Source: JAOUEA01 sp963821925 (GTDB taxonomy: Bacteria; Actinomycetota; UBA4738; HRBIN12). Taken from it: 64,000 nucleotides of DNA. The notes under the pieces are model-generated. The model was given only the letters and a program-made list of their open reading frames with translations, was not told the DNA's origin and ran no database searches. Both the position numbers and the translations under genes were made by a program. The stretch spans positions 186,001 to 250,000 of the forward strand of contig CAWGFO010000009.1 in assembly GCA_963821925.1 (NCBI GenBank), in the 5' to 3' direction. Positions 36,195 through 43,070 of this stretch are shown here, in pieces. The stretch's first letter is position 1, and each line of letters begins with the position of its first letter.

Positions 36195-37088
36195 ATGGGT
36201 GCTGCGTTCCTGGTCGCGCTTCGTGAAGGCATCGAGGCGGCCCTGATCATCTCGATCCTTCTGGCGTACCTGCGCCAGATCAAGCAGACCGACAAGCAGT
36301 ACCTCGTGTGGTGGGGCGCCGGTCTCGCCGTCGTCGTGAGCGTTGCGGTGGGCGCCGTGATCTTCGCTGCGGGCGCCGAGTTCGAGGGCACGGGCGAGCA
36401 GGTCTTCGAGGGGCTCGTGACCCTGACCGCCGTCGGCGTCCTGACCTGGATGATCTTCTGGATGCGCCGCCAGGGCGCCCGCGTGAAGTCCGAACTCCAG
36501 GAGAAGGTCGACGCCGCTCTGATGACGGGCGGGATCGCTCTGGGTGGGATGGCCTTCATCGCCGTCGTTCGGGAGGGCATCGAGACCGCGCTCTTCATCT
36601 TCGCGGCCGCCAAGGGGACCGCGGTCGAGAGCGGCGCCGTCTGGGAGCAGCTCCTGGGCGCGACGCTCGGGCTGCTGTTGGCGGCCGGGCTCGGCGTGCT
36701 GCTCTACCGCGGCGGGATCCGGATGAACCTGCGGACCTTCTTCCGCTACACCGGGGCGCTGCTGATCGTCGTGGCTGCCGGCCTCTTCGCCTTCGGGGTG
36801 CACGAGCTCCAGGAAGCCGGCTGGTTGCCGTTCCTGACCGGTACGGCCTTCGACATCTCGGGGACGGTCCCCGATGACAGCGGCGTGGGCGGGATCCTCC
36901 GCGCGATCTTCGGCTACCAGGCGAACCCGACGTGGCTCGAGGTCGTGGCCTGGGTCGGCTACCTGGTGACGGTGGGCTGGTTCTTCCTGCGCCCCCAGCG
37001 GGTGCCCGGCACCACCGCGACGGCGCCCGATCCCGCCGCCGCGAACGCCGCGGTCGGCTCGGACCGGCTGCCCGGCGCGCCCTCCTGA
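36195..37088 (+). CDS. FTR1-family ferrous iron permease (EfeU-like)
   Basis: Inner-membrane high-affinity iron permease, 297 aa, about seven membrane helices. Two copies of the iron-translocating REGxE motif are present: ALREGIEAALI in helix 1 (about residue 10) and VVREGIETALF in helix 4 (about residue 129), as in Ftr1p and EfeU. The typical partners EfeO and EfeB are not adjacent, so it may act alone or with partners elsewhere. The ATG at 36195 has a strong AGGAGGG site directly after a 9-bp hairpin. The long regulated leader and divergence from polA suggest iron control, which is inference. Confidence 0.9.
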   Translation: MGAAFLVALREGIEAALIISILLAYLRQIKQTDKQYLVWWGAGLAVVVSVAVGAVIFAAGAEFEGTGEQVFEGLVTLTAVGVLTWMIFWMRRQGARVKSELQEKVDAALMTGGIALGGMAFIAVVREGIETALFIFAAAKGTAVESGAVWEQLLGATLGLLLAAGLGVLLYRGGIRMNLRTFFRYTGALLIVVAAGLFAFGVHELQEAGWLPFLTGTAFDISGTVPDDSGVGGILRAIFGYQANPTWLEVVAWVGYLVTVGWFFLRPQRVPGTTATAPDPAAANAAVGSDRLPGAPS

Positions 37089-37476
37089 TCGGCGCCGTCG
37101 GCCGGCGTCACCGCGACGTTCGGGTGGCGTTCCCCGATCTCCGCCGAAAAGCGCTACGACCTGCGGCGATGCGGGAGACGAGACGCCGCGTCGCGGACCT
37201 CGGGTTGACAGCCCTCAACCTCGAGTCTATCTTTCGCTTCGGCCCCGCGCGGTGCGGGAGGAACCGGGCAACCGGGTCCGAACGGATCGCTCGGGGCCAC
37301 AGCTTGACGGGCCGTTTCGAACGAGACGCACCGCTCGCGTATGGGGAAGGCGTGAGCGGAACGGATCGATCGGGGCGGCCCGTCATCTGTTTCCGGGGGC
37401 GCCCCCGAACCGCGCGCACGGGGTCGAGTCGAGGTCGAGACTTCGACGCGGGGGCGACGCTCGGCGGAGCGATCGC
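37089..37476. other. 388-nt region without a convincing gene; contains a near-consensus promoter
   Basis: Between the FTR1 and amino-acid ABC ATPase genes, which converge. Open frames here look like shadows. It holds a near-consensus plus-strand promoter (37205-37233), a 14-nt palindrome CGGGGGCGCCCCCG (37394-37407) and a GTCGA-rich stretch near 37420-37445. A small RNA of up to about 240 nt, antisense at its end to the ATPase gene, is possible. Confidence 0.4.
37205..37233 (+). promoter_or_regulatory. Near-consensus sigma-70 promoter without a downstream gene
   Basis: TTGACA (37205-37210), 17-nt spacer, TATCTT (37228-37233); the best promoter in the window. A GGTTGA / TCAACC dyad (6-nt centre) overlaps the -35 box. 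Plus-strand transcription would start near 37240 and run towards the 3' end of the minus-strand ABC ATPase gene at 37477. Confidence 0.5.
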
Positions 37477-38235
37477 CTAGAGGACGGCTTCGAAGAACTT
37501 CTTGGTCTCGGGGTATTTCGTGTGGTTGATGAGCTCGTCGGGGGTCCCCTGCTCGAGGATCACGCCCTCATGGAAGAACATCATCCGGTTCGCGACCTCG
37601 CGGGCGAAGCCCATCTCGTGGGTGACGACCATCATCGTCATGTGCATGTCGGTCGCGAGCGACTTCATCACCGCCAGGACCTCGCCGATCAGCTCCGGGT
37701 CGAGGGCCGAGGTCGGCTCGTCGAAGAGCATGACCTCGGGCTCCATCGCGAGGGCTCGCGCGATCGCCACGCGCTGCTGCTGCCCCCCCGAGAGTCGGAT
37801 CGGGTGTACGTCGGCCTTGTCGGCCAACCCGACCTTCGAGAGGAGCTGGAGGCCCTGGGCGCGCGCGTCGTCCTTGGGGATGCCCTTGACCGTCACCGGG
37901 CCTTCGATGACGTTCTCGATCGTCGTCATGTTCGGGAAGAGGTTGAAGGATTGGAAGACCATGCCGGTCCGGATCCGGAGCTGCCGGATCTGCTCGCGCT
38001 TGTGACGGGTCCGGTGCCCCCCTTCGAGCTGGACCCCGGCCACCTCCACCGTGCCGTGGGTCGGATCCTCCAGGAAGTTGATGCAGCGCAGCAGGGTGGA
38101 CTTCCCCGAGCCGGACCGACCGAAGATGACCACCACCTCGCCGCGGTGGACCTCCATGTTGATCCCCTTCAGCACCTCGAGCTGTCCGAAGTACTTGTAG
38201 AGGTTCTCGACACGGACCACGGGCTCGGCGGTCAC
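37477..38235 (-). CDS. Polar amino-acid ABC transporter ATPase (GlnQ/HisP family)
   Basis: Energises the adjacent permease; 252 aa, full length. Walker A GRSGSGKST (about residue 39), Q-loop TGMVFQSFNLFP, signature LSGGQQQRVAI, Walker B VMLFDEPTSALDP and H-loop VVTHEMGFAREV are all present. The GTG at 38235 overlaps the permease stop by 4 nt. It is the last gene of the operon binding protein-permease-ATPase, and an intact counterpart of the frameshifted ATPase at 24 kb, with which it shares much sequence. Confidence 0.94.
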   Translation of the reverse strand: MTAEPVVRVENLYKYFGQLEVLKGINMEVHRGEVVVIFGRSGSGKSTLLRCINFLEDPTHGTVEVAGVQLEGGHRTRHKREQIRQLRIRTGMVFQSFNLFPNMTTIENVIEGPVTVKGIPKDDARAQGLQLLSKVGLADKADVHPIRLSGGQQQRVAIARALAMEPEVMLFDEPTSALDPELIGEVLAVMKSLATDMHMTMMVVTHEMGFAREVANRMMFFHEGVILEQGTPDELINHTKYPETKKFFEAVL

Positions 38236-39584
38236 GGTTCCTCGCCCGGCTCATCCTCGATCTCGATGCCCACCATGGCGCCGCCGCCGCCCGGCCCGCC
38301 GCCGCCCCCGACCGGGATGAACTGCGTCCGCTTGCGCCCGGTCGCAGTCGAGACCTCCGTCCGCACGTAGCCCTTCGAGATCTTCCGCTCGAGGCGGCTC
38401 TGGAAGAGCGTGAAGATCGAGGTGAGCAGCCAGTAGAGCGCCGCCACCACGAGCAGCGACTCCAGGCGCCGGGTGATGTTCGCGCTGAACGCGAGCTGGC
38501 CCCGCAGGAACAGCTCGGCGCGCGCCACCTCGGCGCCGAGGAAGCTCACGAGCGCGGTGTCCTTCATCATCGCGATGAACTCGTTCCCGGTCGGCGGGAT
38601 GATCACCCGGATCGCCTGCGGCATCACGACGCGACGCATCCGCTGGCCGTACGTCATGCCGAGGGCGTCGGCCGCTTCCGCCTGCCCGTGCCCGACCGAC
38701 TGGATGCCCGCCCTGAAGATCTCCGTCATGTACGCGCCGTAGTTCAGCCCGAGGCCGATCACGCCGGCGACGAACGACGTCAGCGTCAGGAGGTTGACCA
38801 GGGACAGCCGGCCGAGGTTCCCACCGATCTGCGGGAGCGCGAGGTAGATCAGGAACAGCTGCACGATCAGCGGCGTGCCGCGGAAGAACGACGTGTAGAA
38901 CCCGGACACCCCGTAGGCAACGGCGTTGTGCGAGAGGCGGCCGAGCGCCCCGAACAGCGCGAGGATCGTCGCGAGCGCGATCGCGAACACCGCCAGCAGG
39001 ATCGTGTACTGGAGGCCTTTCGCGATGTACCAGAGGTTCTCCCGGATGAACCCGAAGTCGAGGTCGGACAGCGCCAGGAACAGCCCGATCATGAAGAAGA
39101 TCGCGACCCAGGTCACCGTCACCTTCAGCCGGAACGGGATCCTCGCGCTCGCCAGCGCGAGCCCCTCGGGATCGCCGCCGGCCCGCCTGCCGAGGAGCAA
39201 GAGCACCACCGCGATCGCGCTGAGCACCGCGGTGGCGTAGGTCTCCCGCTCGGACGTGAGTCCGCCGACCGCCCACAGGTAACTTGCCGCGAAGAGGGTG
39301 ACGGCGAGCGCGAGCCACCACGTCCACCGGCGCGCCAGGTAGATCAGCGACCCGCCGACGATGCACGCGACCCCTACGACCCCGAAGGCTCCGATGTCCG
39401 ACGGAGGGATGTTCTCCTTCGTGGAGAACACCAGGAGCGGCAGGAACAGGACCAGCAGGGCGCCCTGGAGGAGGATGACCCAGGACGCCAGCAGCAGGAA
39501 CGTCGCGGGGAGGGTGCTGACGACGGGCGATGCGGACGGGAGCCGAGGCTCCTCGGCTCCCGTCGCACCCACCGCGGTACTCAC
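38232..39584 (-). CDS. Polar amino-acid ABC transporter permease with extra N-terminal membrane domain
   Basis: HisM/GlnP-family permease, 450 aa, much longer than the usual 220-300. Residues about 25-150 form an additional domain of four predicted helices (LPATFLLLASWVILLQGALL, AFGVVGVACIVGGSLIYLA, TWWLALAVTLFAASYLWAV, ATAVLSAIAVVLLLL). Then comes the canonical permease with EAADALGMTYGQRMRRVVMP. The C-terminus ends in a Gly/Pro-rich and acidic tail (GGGGGPGGGG, EIEDEPGEEP). The GTG at 39584 has only a weak ribosome site. A 30-nt perfect palindrome lies over codons 7-17, so translation or transcript level is probably damped relative to the binding protein. The extra domain's role is unknown. 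Confidence 0.85.
   Translation of the reverse strand: MSTAVGATGAEEPRLPSASPVVSTLPATFLLLASWVILLQGALLVLFLPLLVFSTKENIPPSDIGAFGVVGVACIVGGSLIYLARRWTWWLALAVTLFAASYLWAVGGLTSERETYATAVLSAIAVVLLLLGRRAGGDPEGLALASARIPFRLKVTVTWVAIFFMIGLFLALSDLDFGFIRENLWYIAKGLQYTILLAVFAIALATILALFGALGRLSHNAVAYGVSGFYTSFFRGTPLIVQLFLIYLALPQIGGNLGRLSLVNLLTLTSFVAGVIGLGLNYGAYMTEIFRAGIQSVGHGQAEAADALGMTYGQRMRRVVMPQAIRVIIPPTGNEFIAMMKDTALVSFLGAEVARAELFLRGQLAFSANITRRLESLLVVAALYWLLTSIFTLFQSRLERKISKGYVRTEVSTATGRKRTQFIPVGGGGGPGGGGAMVGIEIEDEPGEEP
39535..39564 (-). terminator. 30-nt perfect palindrome at the start of the permease coding region
   Basis: Two 14-nt arms (39535-39548 and 39551-39564, arm GACGGGAGCCGAGG) around a 2-nt centre, with no mismatch. 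It starts 20 nt after the permease start codon and about 40 nt after the binding-protein stop. Its position parallels the hairpins after the dpp and liv binding-protein genes, so a 3'-protecting or attenuating hairpin is inferred. No T tract follows. Confidence 0.5.
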
Positions 39585-39603
39585 TCCGTCACGCCCGTCC
39601 GGC

Positions 39604-40551
39604 CTAGTCTCCTGCCGACGAGACCGTCCAGTCGACGCCGTCGTACCACTTCTTCGACAGCTCGGAGAGCGTGCCGTCGGCGTGCATGTCGTCGACGATC
39701 TGGCCGACGGCATCGCTCAGGCTCTGCGCGTCGGTCGGGGCGTTCTTGTCGAACGCGATCGACAGCGGCTCGAAGTACAGCGGGTCGCCCACGATCTTGA
39801 TCGTGCCGCCGTCGTCGATGAACGCCTGGATCGTCTGCTGGGCGCTGATCGCCGAGTCGCAGCGGACCCCGTCACCGAGCGCCAGGTTGTCCAGCGCGTC
39901 CGTGTCCGTGTCGTAGGTCTGCAGCTTCGCGCCGTCGATCTGGAAGTCGAACGGAGGCGCGGCCGACCCCAGCTTCAGAGTGCCCTGGACGTAGTCCTGA
40001 TACGTCGTCTGCACGCCGACGCAGACGGTCTTGCCCGTCAGGTCCGCGGGCCCCGTGATCGAGGTGTTGTCGGTGTAGACCGACATCACCGCCGGCGTGT
40101 AGTAGTACGCGGGCGTGAAGTAGAAGATCTCCTCGCGGTCGATCGTGTCGGTCATCGACCCCACGCTCACGTCCCACCGGTCGTTCCACGATCCGGCGGT
40201 GATCACGGCCCACTTCTGCGCCTGGATCTCCGCGTCCACGCCCATGCGGCTCGCGATCTCCTTGGCGACCTCGACGTCGAAGCCGTTCCACTCGCCCGAC
40301 TGCACGTCGTACCAGGACTGCGGCTTGTACTTCGGGTCGGTCGCGATACGGAGCGTGCCGCTCTCGCACACCTGCGCGAGCGCGTCGCCGGCCGACGTGT
40401 CGGCGGTCGCACACACGCCCTCGGCGCCGGGTCCGGTCGATCCGGTCTCTCCGCTGGCGGTGCTGCTGCTGCTGTCGTCGCTGCAGGCCGCCGCCACGAG
40501 CGTGAAGCTCGCGACCAGCACCAAGAGCGACCGGAACGTGATCTTGCGCAT
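39604..40551 (-). CDS. Polar amino-acid ABC transporter binding lipoprotein (SBP family 3)
   Basis: Extracytoplasmic amino-acid-binding lipoprotein, 315 aa. A signal peptide MRKITFRSLLVLVASFTLVA with lipobox LVAAAC and a Ser/Thr/Gly linker precede the bilobed fold: GTLRIATDPKYKPQSWYD, GFDVEVAKEIASRMGV, TDREEIFYFTPAYYYTPA-type hinge (short part DREEIFYFTPAYYYTP) and LTGKTVCVGVQTTYQDYV. The ATG at 40551 has GGAAGGGGG about 6 nt upstream. It is the first gene of its operon, behind the promoter TTGCCC-N17-TATAGT. The ligand is not identifiable. Confidence 0.92.
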   Translation of the reverse strand: MRKITFRSLLVLVASFTLVAAACSDDSSSSTASGETGSTGPGAEGVCATADTSAGDALAQVCESGTLRIATDPKYKPQSWYDVQSGEWNGFDVEVAKEIASRMGVDAEIQAQKWAVITAGSWNDRWDVSVGSMTDTIDREEIFYFTPAYYYTPAVMSVYTDNTSITGPADLTGKTVCVGVQTTYQDYVQGTLKLGSAAPPFDFQIDGAKLQTYDTDTDALDNLALGDGVRCDSAISAQQTIQAFIDDGGTIKIVGDPLYFEPLSIAFDKNAPTDAQSLSDAVGQIVDDMHADGTLSELSKKWYDGVDWTVSSAGD

Positions 40552-40598
40552 GCTGCCCCCTTCCGGAGGGGAGCGCGGGCGCCCCTCCCGTCGGGGGG

Positions 40599-40627
40599 AC
40601 TATAGGCGGGTGGGGACGGCCGGGCAA
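40599..40627 (-). promoter_or_regulatory. Promoter of the second polar amino-acid ABC operon
   Basis: Minus strand TTGCCC (40627-40622), 17-nt spacer, TATAGT (40604-40599). The leader of about 40 nt contains a GGAGGGG / CCCCTCC inverted repeat just before the ribosome site. Confidence 0.6.
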
Positions 40628-40648
40628 CGCAACCGGCGTGGACCGGCC

Positions 40649-41735
40649 TCAGGGCGACGGCAGCCAGCGGCGGCCCGCGGCCACGCTCGTGCGAGCCGTG
40701 GCTGTCGCTCCGAGCGGCTCGCCCTGGGCGTCGAAGTCGACCGGGCCGCCCACGCCGGGCACCCCGGTGACGGTCTCGATCGCCGCGCGATAGGCGGCGC
40801 GATCGCCAGGGGGAGCCACGTCGTGCGCGGCGAGCTCGGACAGCAGGGTGGCGATGTCCCACCCCTCAGCGGCGAACACACCGGGGGCGAGGCCCGTCGC
40901 GGCCTGATAGCCGTTCACGAATCGGCGTGCGCGGAGGTCGGTGGCGGTCGTGGCCTCCACGCACGGGCACACGGCCACCGTGCCGTCGCTCCCCGGGAGC
41001 GCCTCCTCGAGGTAGAGCGCCGTCTTGGCGGCGTCGCCGACGATGAAGGGTGTTCCGTCGGGCAGGTCGGCGCGCAGTCGCGACGGCGCCCGACGTGCCG
41101 CCGGTCCAGACCACCGTGTCGCAGCCATCCGTGCGATCGGGCGCACGGATCTCGGCTCGGTCGCCGACGAGCTGCCCCACCGCCGTGGCGAGTGCATCGG
41201 CGCGCACCGAGCCGTCGGCCACCACGCAGATCGAACCTTCCGTGGACGCCTCGGCGCGAGTGGCGAGCTCGTCGGCCAGCGCGGGCGCAGGGGCGACGAA
41301 CCGCCGCCAGACGAGGCCAGGCGCGGTCGGCCGGGGCCCGTCCGACAGGCTCAGGACCGGCAACCCGGCGTCGGCGAACACCGTCGCCACGTCGTCGGGC
41401 ATCGTCCAGAAGGGGGCGGCGACGACGGCGACGTAGCGGTCGTCGGCCGCGACGGCGCGAGCCATCTCGAGTGCCGTGTCCGGATCGCCCCTCGTGTCGA
41501 ACTGCTCGAGGACCGGCACGCCGTCGACGCCACGTTCGGCCGTCTGTGCGAGCCCCGCCTCCAGCGCGAGGAACGACGGCGAGACCAGGTCGAGCGGGTC
41601 CTCGACCGAGAGATCCTGGAAGAAGGCGATCGTGGGCCTCCCGGTCTCCGCGGCGTCGCTCCCCCGCGCGCAGGCCGGCGTCACGATCGCGAGCGCGATC
41701 ACGAGGGCGAGGGCGGAGCGGCGTCGCGTAGGCAT
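40649..41735 (-). pseudogene. LivK-like periplasmic binding lipoprotein, interrupted by a one-base shift
   Basis: Branched-chain amino-acid-type (Peripla_BP_6-like) solute-binding lipoprotein. It begins MPTRRRSALALVIALAIVTP with lipobox TPAC, and reads in one frame to TVVWTGGTSGAV. From RLRADLPDGTPFIVGDAAKT to the end it is in another frame, with the switch near 41085. One surplus base explains it; the corrected product is 361 aa and otherwise plausible. Its TAGACT -10-like element (41772-41767) overlaps the -10 of the divergent tRNA-Leu gene. No permease or ATPase follows, so it may be an orphan receptor or share the liv system. Confidence 0.72.
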
Positions 41736-41765
41736 GGGATCGTCCGGCCGGGGGCCGGCGACCGG

Positions 41766-41772
41766 TAGTCTA
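41766..41772. promoter_or_regulatory. Overlapping divergent -10 elements for tRNA-Leu and the LivK-like gene
   Basis: TAGTCTA reads TAGTCT on the plus strand (11 nt before the tRNA) and TAGACT on the minus strand (31 nt before the lipoprotein ATG). The two promoters share five base pairs and cannot be occupied at once. Confidence 0.45.
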
Positions 41773-41782
41773 AGGACCCCTC

Positions 41783-41866
41783 GCCGGGATGGCGGAATCG
41801 GCAGACGCGCGGGTCTCAAAAACCCGTGAGCTAACGCTCGTGAGGGTTCGATCCCCTCTCCCGGCA
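41783..41866 (+). tRNA. tRNA-Leu (anticodon CAA)
   Basis: An 84-nt class II tRNA. The acceptor stem GCCGGGA pairs with TCCCGGC. The D arm is normal. The anticodon stem CGGGT/ACCCG has loop CTCAAAA, giving anticodon CAA (reads UUG). A long variable arm TGAGCTAACGCTCG is typical of leucine tRNA, and the T arm is GAGGG-TTCGATC-CCCTC. Discriminator A is followed by CTCA, so CCA is not encoded. A diverged copy of its 3' end lies 1.2 kb downstream. Confidence 0.96.
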
Positions 41867-42057
41867 CTCAGTGTGTCGACTCGGTGCCTCTTTCAGGCGT
41901 CGGAGGTCTCGCCGGAGCCGAAGGGCCCCCGTCGGCATCCCAAGGAACAGCCTCTCAGGATCACGAGCGGCCCGAGGGTGTGCGGGTCTCGAAGCCCCGT
42001 TTGGCATCCCCGCGAGTGGGAAAAGGGCTGATCTAGCCGATCGACGAGGAGGGCAGG

Positions 42058-42300
42058 GTGTGTCTGAGTTGCGGATGCCATGAGGGATACGAGTCCCACG
42101 GGAACCCGGCGAACATCACGATGGAGGATGTGAAGGAGGCGGCGGCCGAAGCGGGCATCTCCACCGAGGAGGTCGCCCGCAACATCATGGCCGATCTCGA
42201 TCGGTCCACCGAACTCGGGGTCACGACCCAAGGTGTGGATCCGACGCGCGGCCCCGACCTCGACGCCCTGAGATCCACAGGCGAGGTACGTCCCACCTAG
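42058..42300 (+). CDS. Small cysteine-containing protein of unknown function
   Basis: An 80-aa soluble protein starting MCLSCGCHEGYESHGNPANI. An N-terminal Cys/His-rich patch (C-x2-C-x-C-H, then His at 14) could bind a metal. The remaining acidic helical part contains EDVKEAAAEAGISTEEVARN. Similar short proteins with an MC..CGCG...HGD...IT start occur in many Actinobacteria as far as I know, without a function. The GTG at 42058 has a strong GAGGAGGG site 5-6 nt upstream. It lies in the stretch between tRNA-Leu and its 3' copy. Confidence 0.75.
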   Translation: MCLSCGCHEGYESHGNPANITMEDVKEAAAEAGISTEEVARNIMADLDRSTELGVTTQGVDPTRGPDLDALRSTGEVRPT

Positions 42301-42422
42301 TGGCGGCGCAAGCGTGGCGGATGGCCCATCCCGTCGAGATCGACGTGGTCGCGGTCGCTGCGGATTGAGCGCGATCGTCGTTGGGTAAGCCCTTCGTTCA
42401 CGATGAGAAGGAGGGGACCCAC

Positions 42423-42860
42423 ATGCAGGGACCCAAGAAGATCGCTGACGCCGGCAAGGAAGCCGGGAAGAAGGTGCTCGCAACCGACGCCGCGCAGGGC
42501 GTGGTGGGGGCCGTGGTCGACAAGCTCGAGGAGATCGCGGTCGACAAGGCCGACGACGTGGCTGCCACGGTGAAGCAGAAAGCCGCGAAGGCCGGAGGCC
42601 GTTCGCTCAAGCGGCCCAGCACGAAGTCAGGCGCCAAGAAGTCGACGGCGAAGAAGCCGTCGGCCAAGAAGACGACGCGCCAAGAAGTCGACGGCCAAGA
42701 AGCCGAGCGCCAAGAAGTCGACGGCCAAGAAGCCGACGCAAGAAGTCGACGGCGAAGAAGCCGACGCGCCAAGAAGTCGACGGCGAAGAAGCCGATCGCG
42801 AAGAAGTCGTCGGCCAAGAAGACGACGAGCGCTAAGCAGCGGACGGCGAGGAAGCGCTGA
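42423..42860 (+). CDS. Lysine-rich histone H1-like protein with repeat tail (three compensating frameshifts)
   Basis: Predicted 145-aa basic protein. An N-terminal ~60-residue helical region (MQGPKKIADAGKEAGKKVLA...) precedes a tail of (S/T)AKK units such as AKKSTAKKPSAKK, like the histone H1-type tails of actinobacterial HupB or chlamydial Hc1, which bind DNA. Within the tail the AKK reading leaves the frame near 42678-42681 (CGCC), shifts again near 42739 and 42767-42770 (CGCC), and then returns. The annotated frame therefore reads RQEVDGQEAERQEVDGQEAD in the middle, although the DNA keeps the 15-nt AAGAAG-x-ACG repeat. The ATG at 42423 has AAGGAGGGG upstream. A strong hairpin follows. Confidence 0.7.
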   Translation: MQGPKKIADAGKEAGKKVLATDAAQGVVGAVVDKLEEIAVDKADDVAATVKQKAAKAGGRSLKRPSTKSGAKKSTAKKPSAKKTTRQEVDGQEAERQEVDGQEADARSRRRRSRRAKKSTAKKPIAKKSSAKKTTSAKQRTARKR

Positions 42861-42866
42861 GCCGTG

Positions 42867-42908
42867 GGTTCGGGCGGTGCGTCGCCACACCGGCGTGCCG
42901 CCCGAACC
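42867..42908 (+). terminator. Terminator-like hairpin after the lysine-rich gene
   Basis: An 11-bp stem (42867-42877, GGTTCGGGCGG, with 42898-42908) containing a smaller inner CGCC/GGCG stem. It begins 6 nt after the stop codon. There is no T tract. Confidence 0.5.
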
Positions 42909-43034
42909 ATCCACACCCGCGGCTCAGCCCACGCAACCGAGGCGATATGGGCGTGCGCCCTGCTCGAGCCTCGCCGATGGCTCCCCTCATCGCAGGTCAG
43001 ACGGGAGGCTGGGTCCCTGGGACCGTTAGCGAAG

Positions 43035-43070
43035 GCTCGAAAGGTTAGATCCGCTCTTCCGGCAACTCAG
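43035..43070 (+). repeat. Diverged copy of the tRNA-Leu 3' end
   Basis: The segment from GCTCG through GGTTAGATCC and CTTCCGGCA to CTCAG matches the T arm, acceptor 3' strand and flank of tRNA-Leu (41836-41871) at about 28 of 35 positions, with two 1-nt gaps. No 5' half of a tRNA lies upstream. It abuts the stop codon of the FAD oxidoreductase gene. It could be the right attachment site of an old tRNA-integrated element or a tRNA pseudogene fragment. Confidence 0.6.

Noticed and set aside
37108..37419. A 103-aa basic open frame on the minus strand, and another on the plus strand from 37170, in the gene-free stretch
   Set aside because: Arg/Ser/Pro-rich low-information sequences, no ribosome site, and the near-consensus promoter lies inside the plus-strand frame.
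42600..42840. CRISPR-like array in the regular AAGAAGTCGACGGCC units
   Set aside because: 15-nt coding repeat for (S/T)AKK without distinct spacers; no cas genes in the window.
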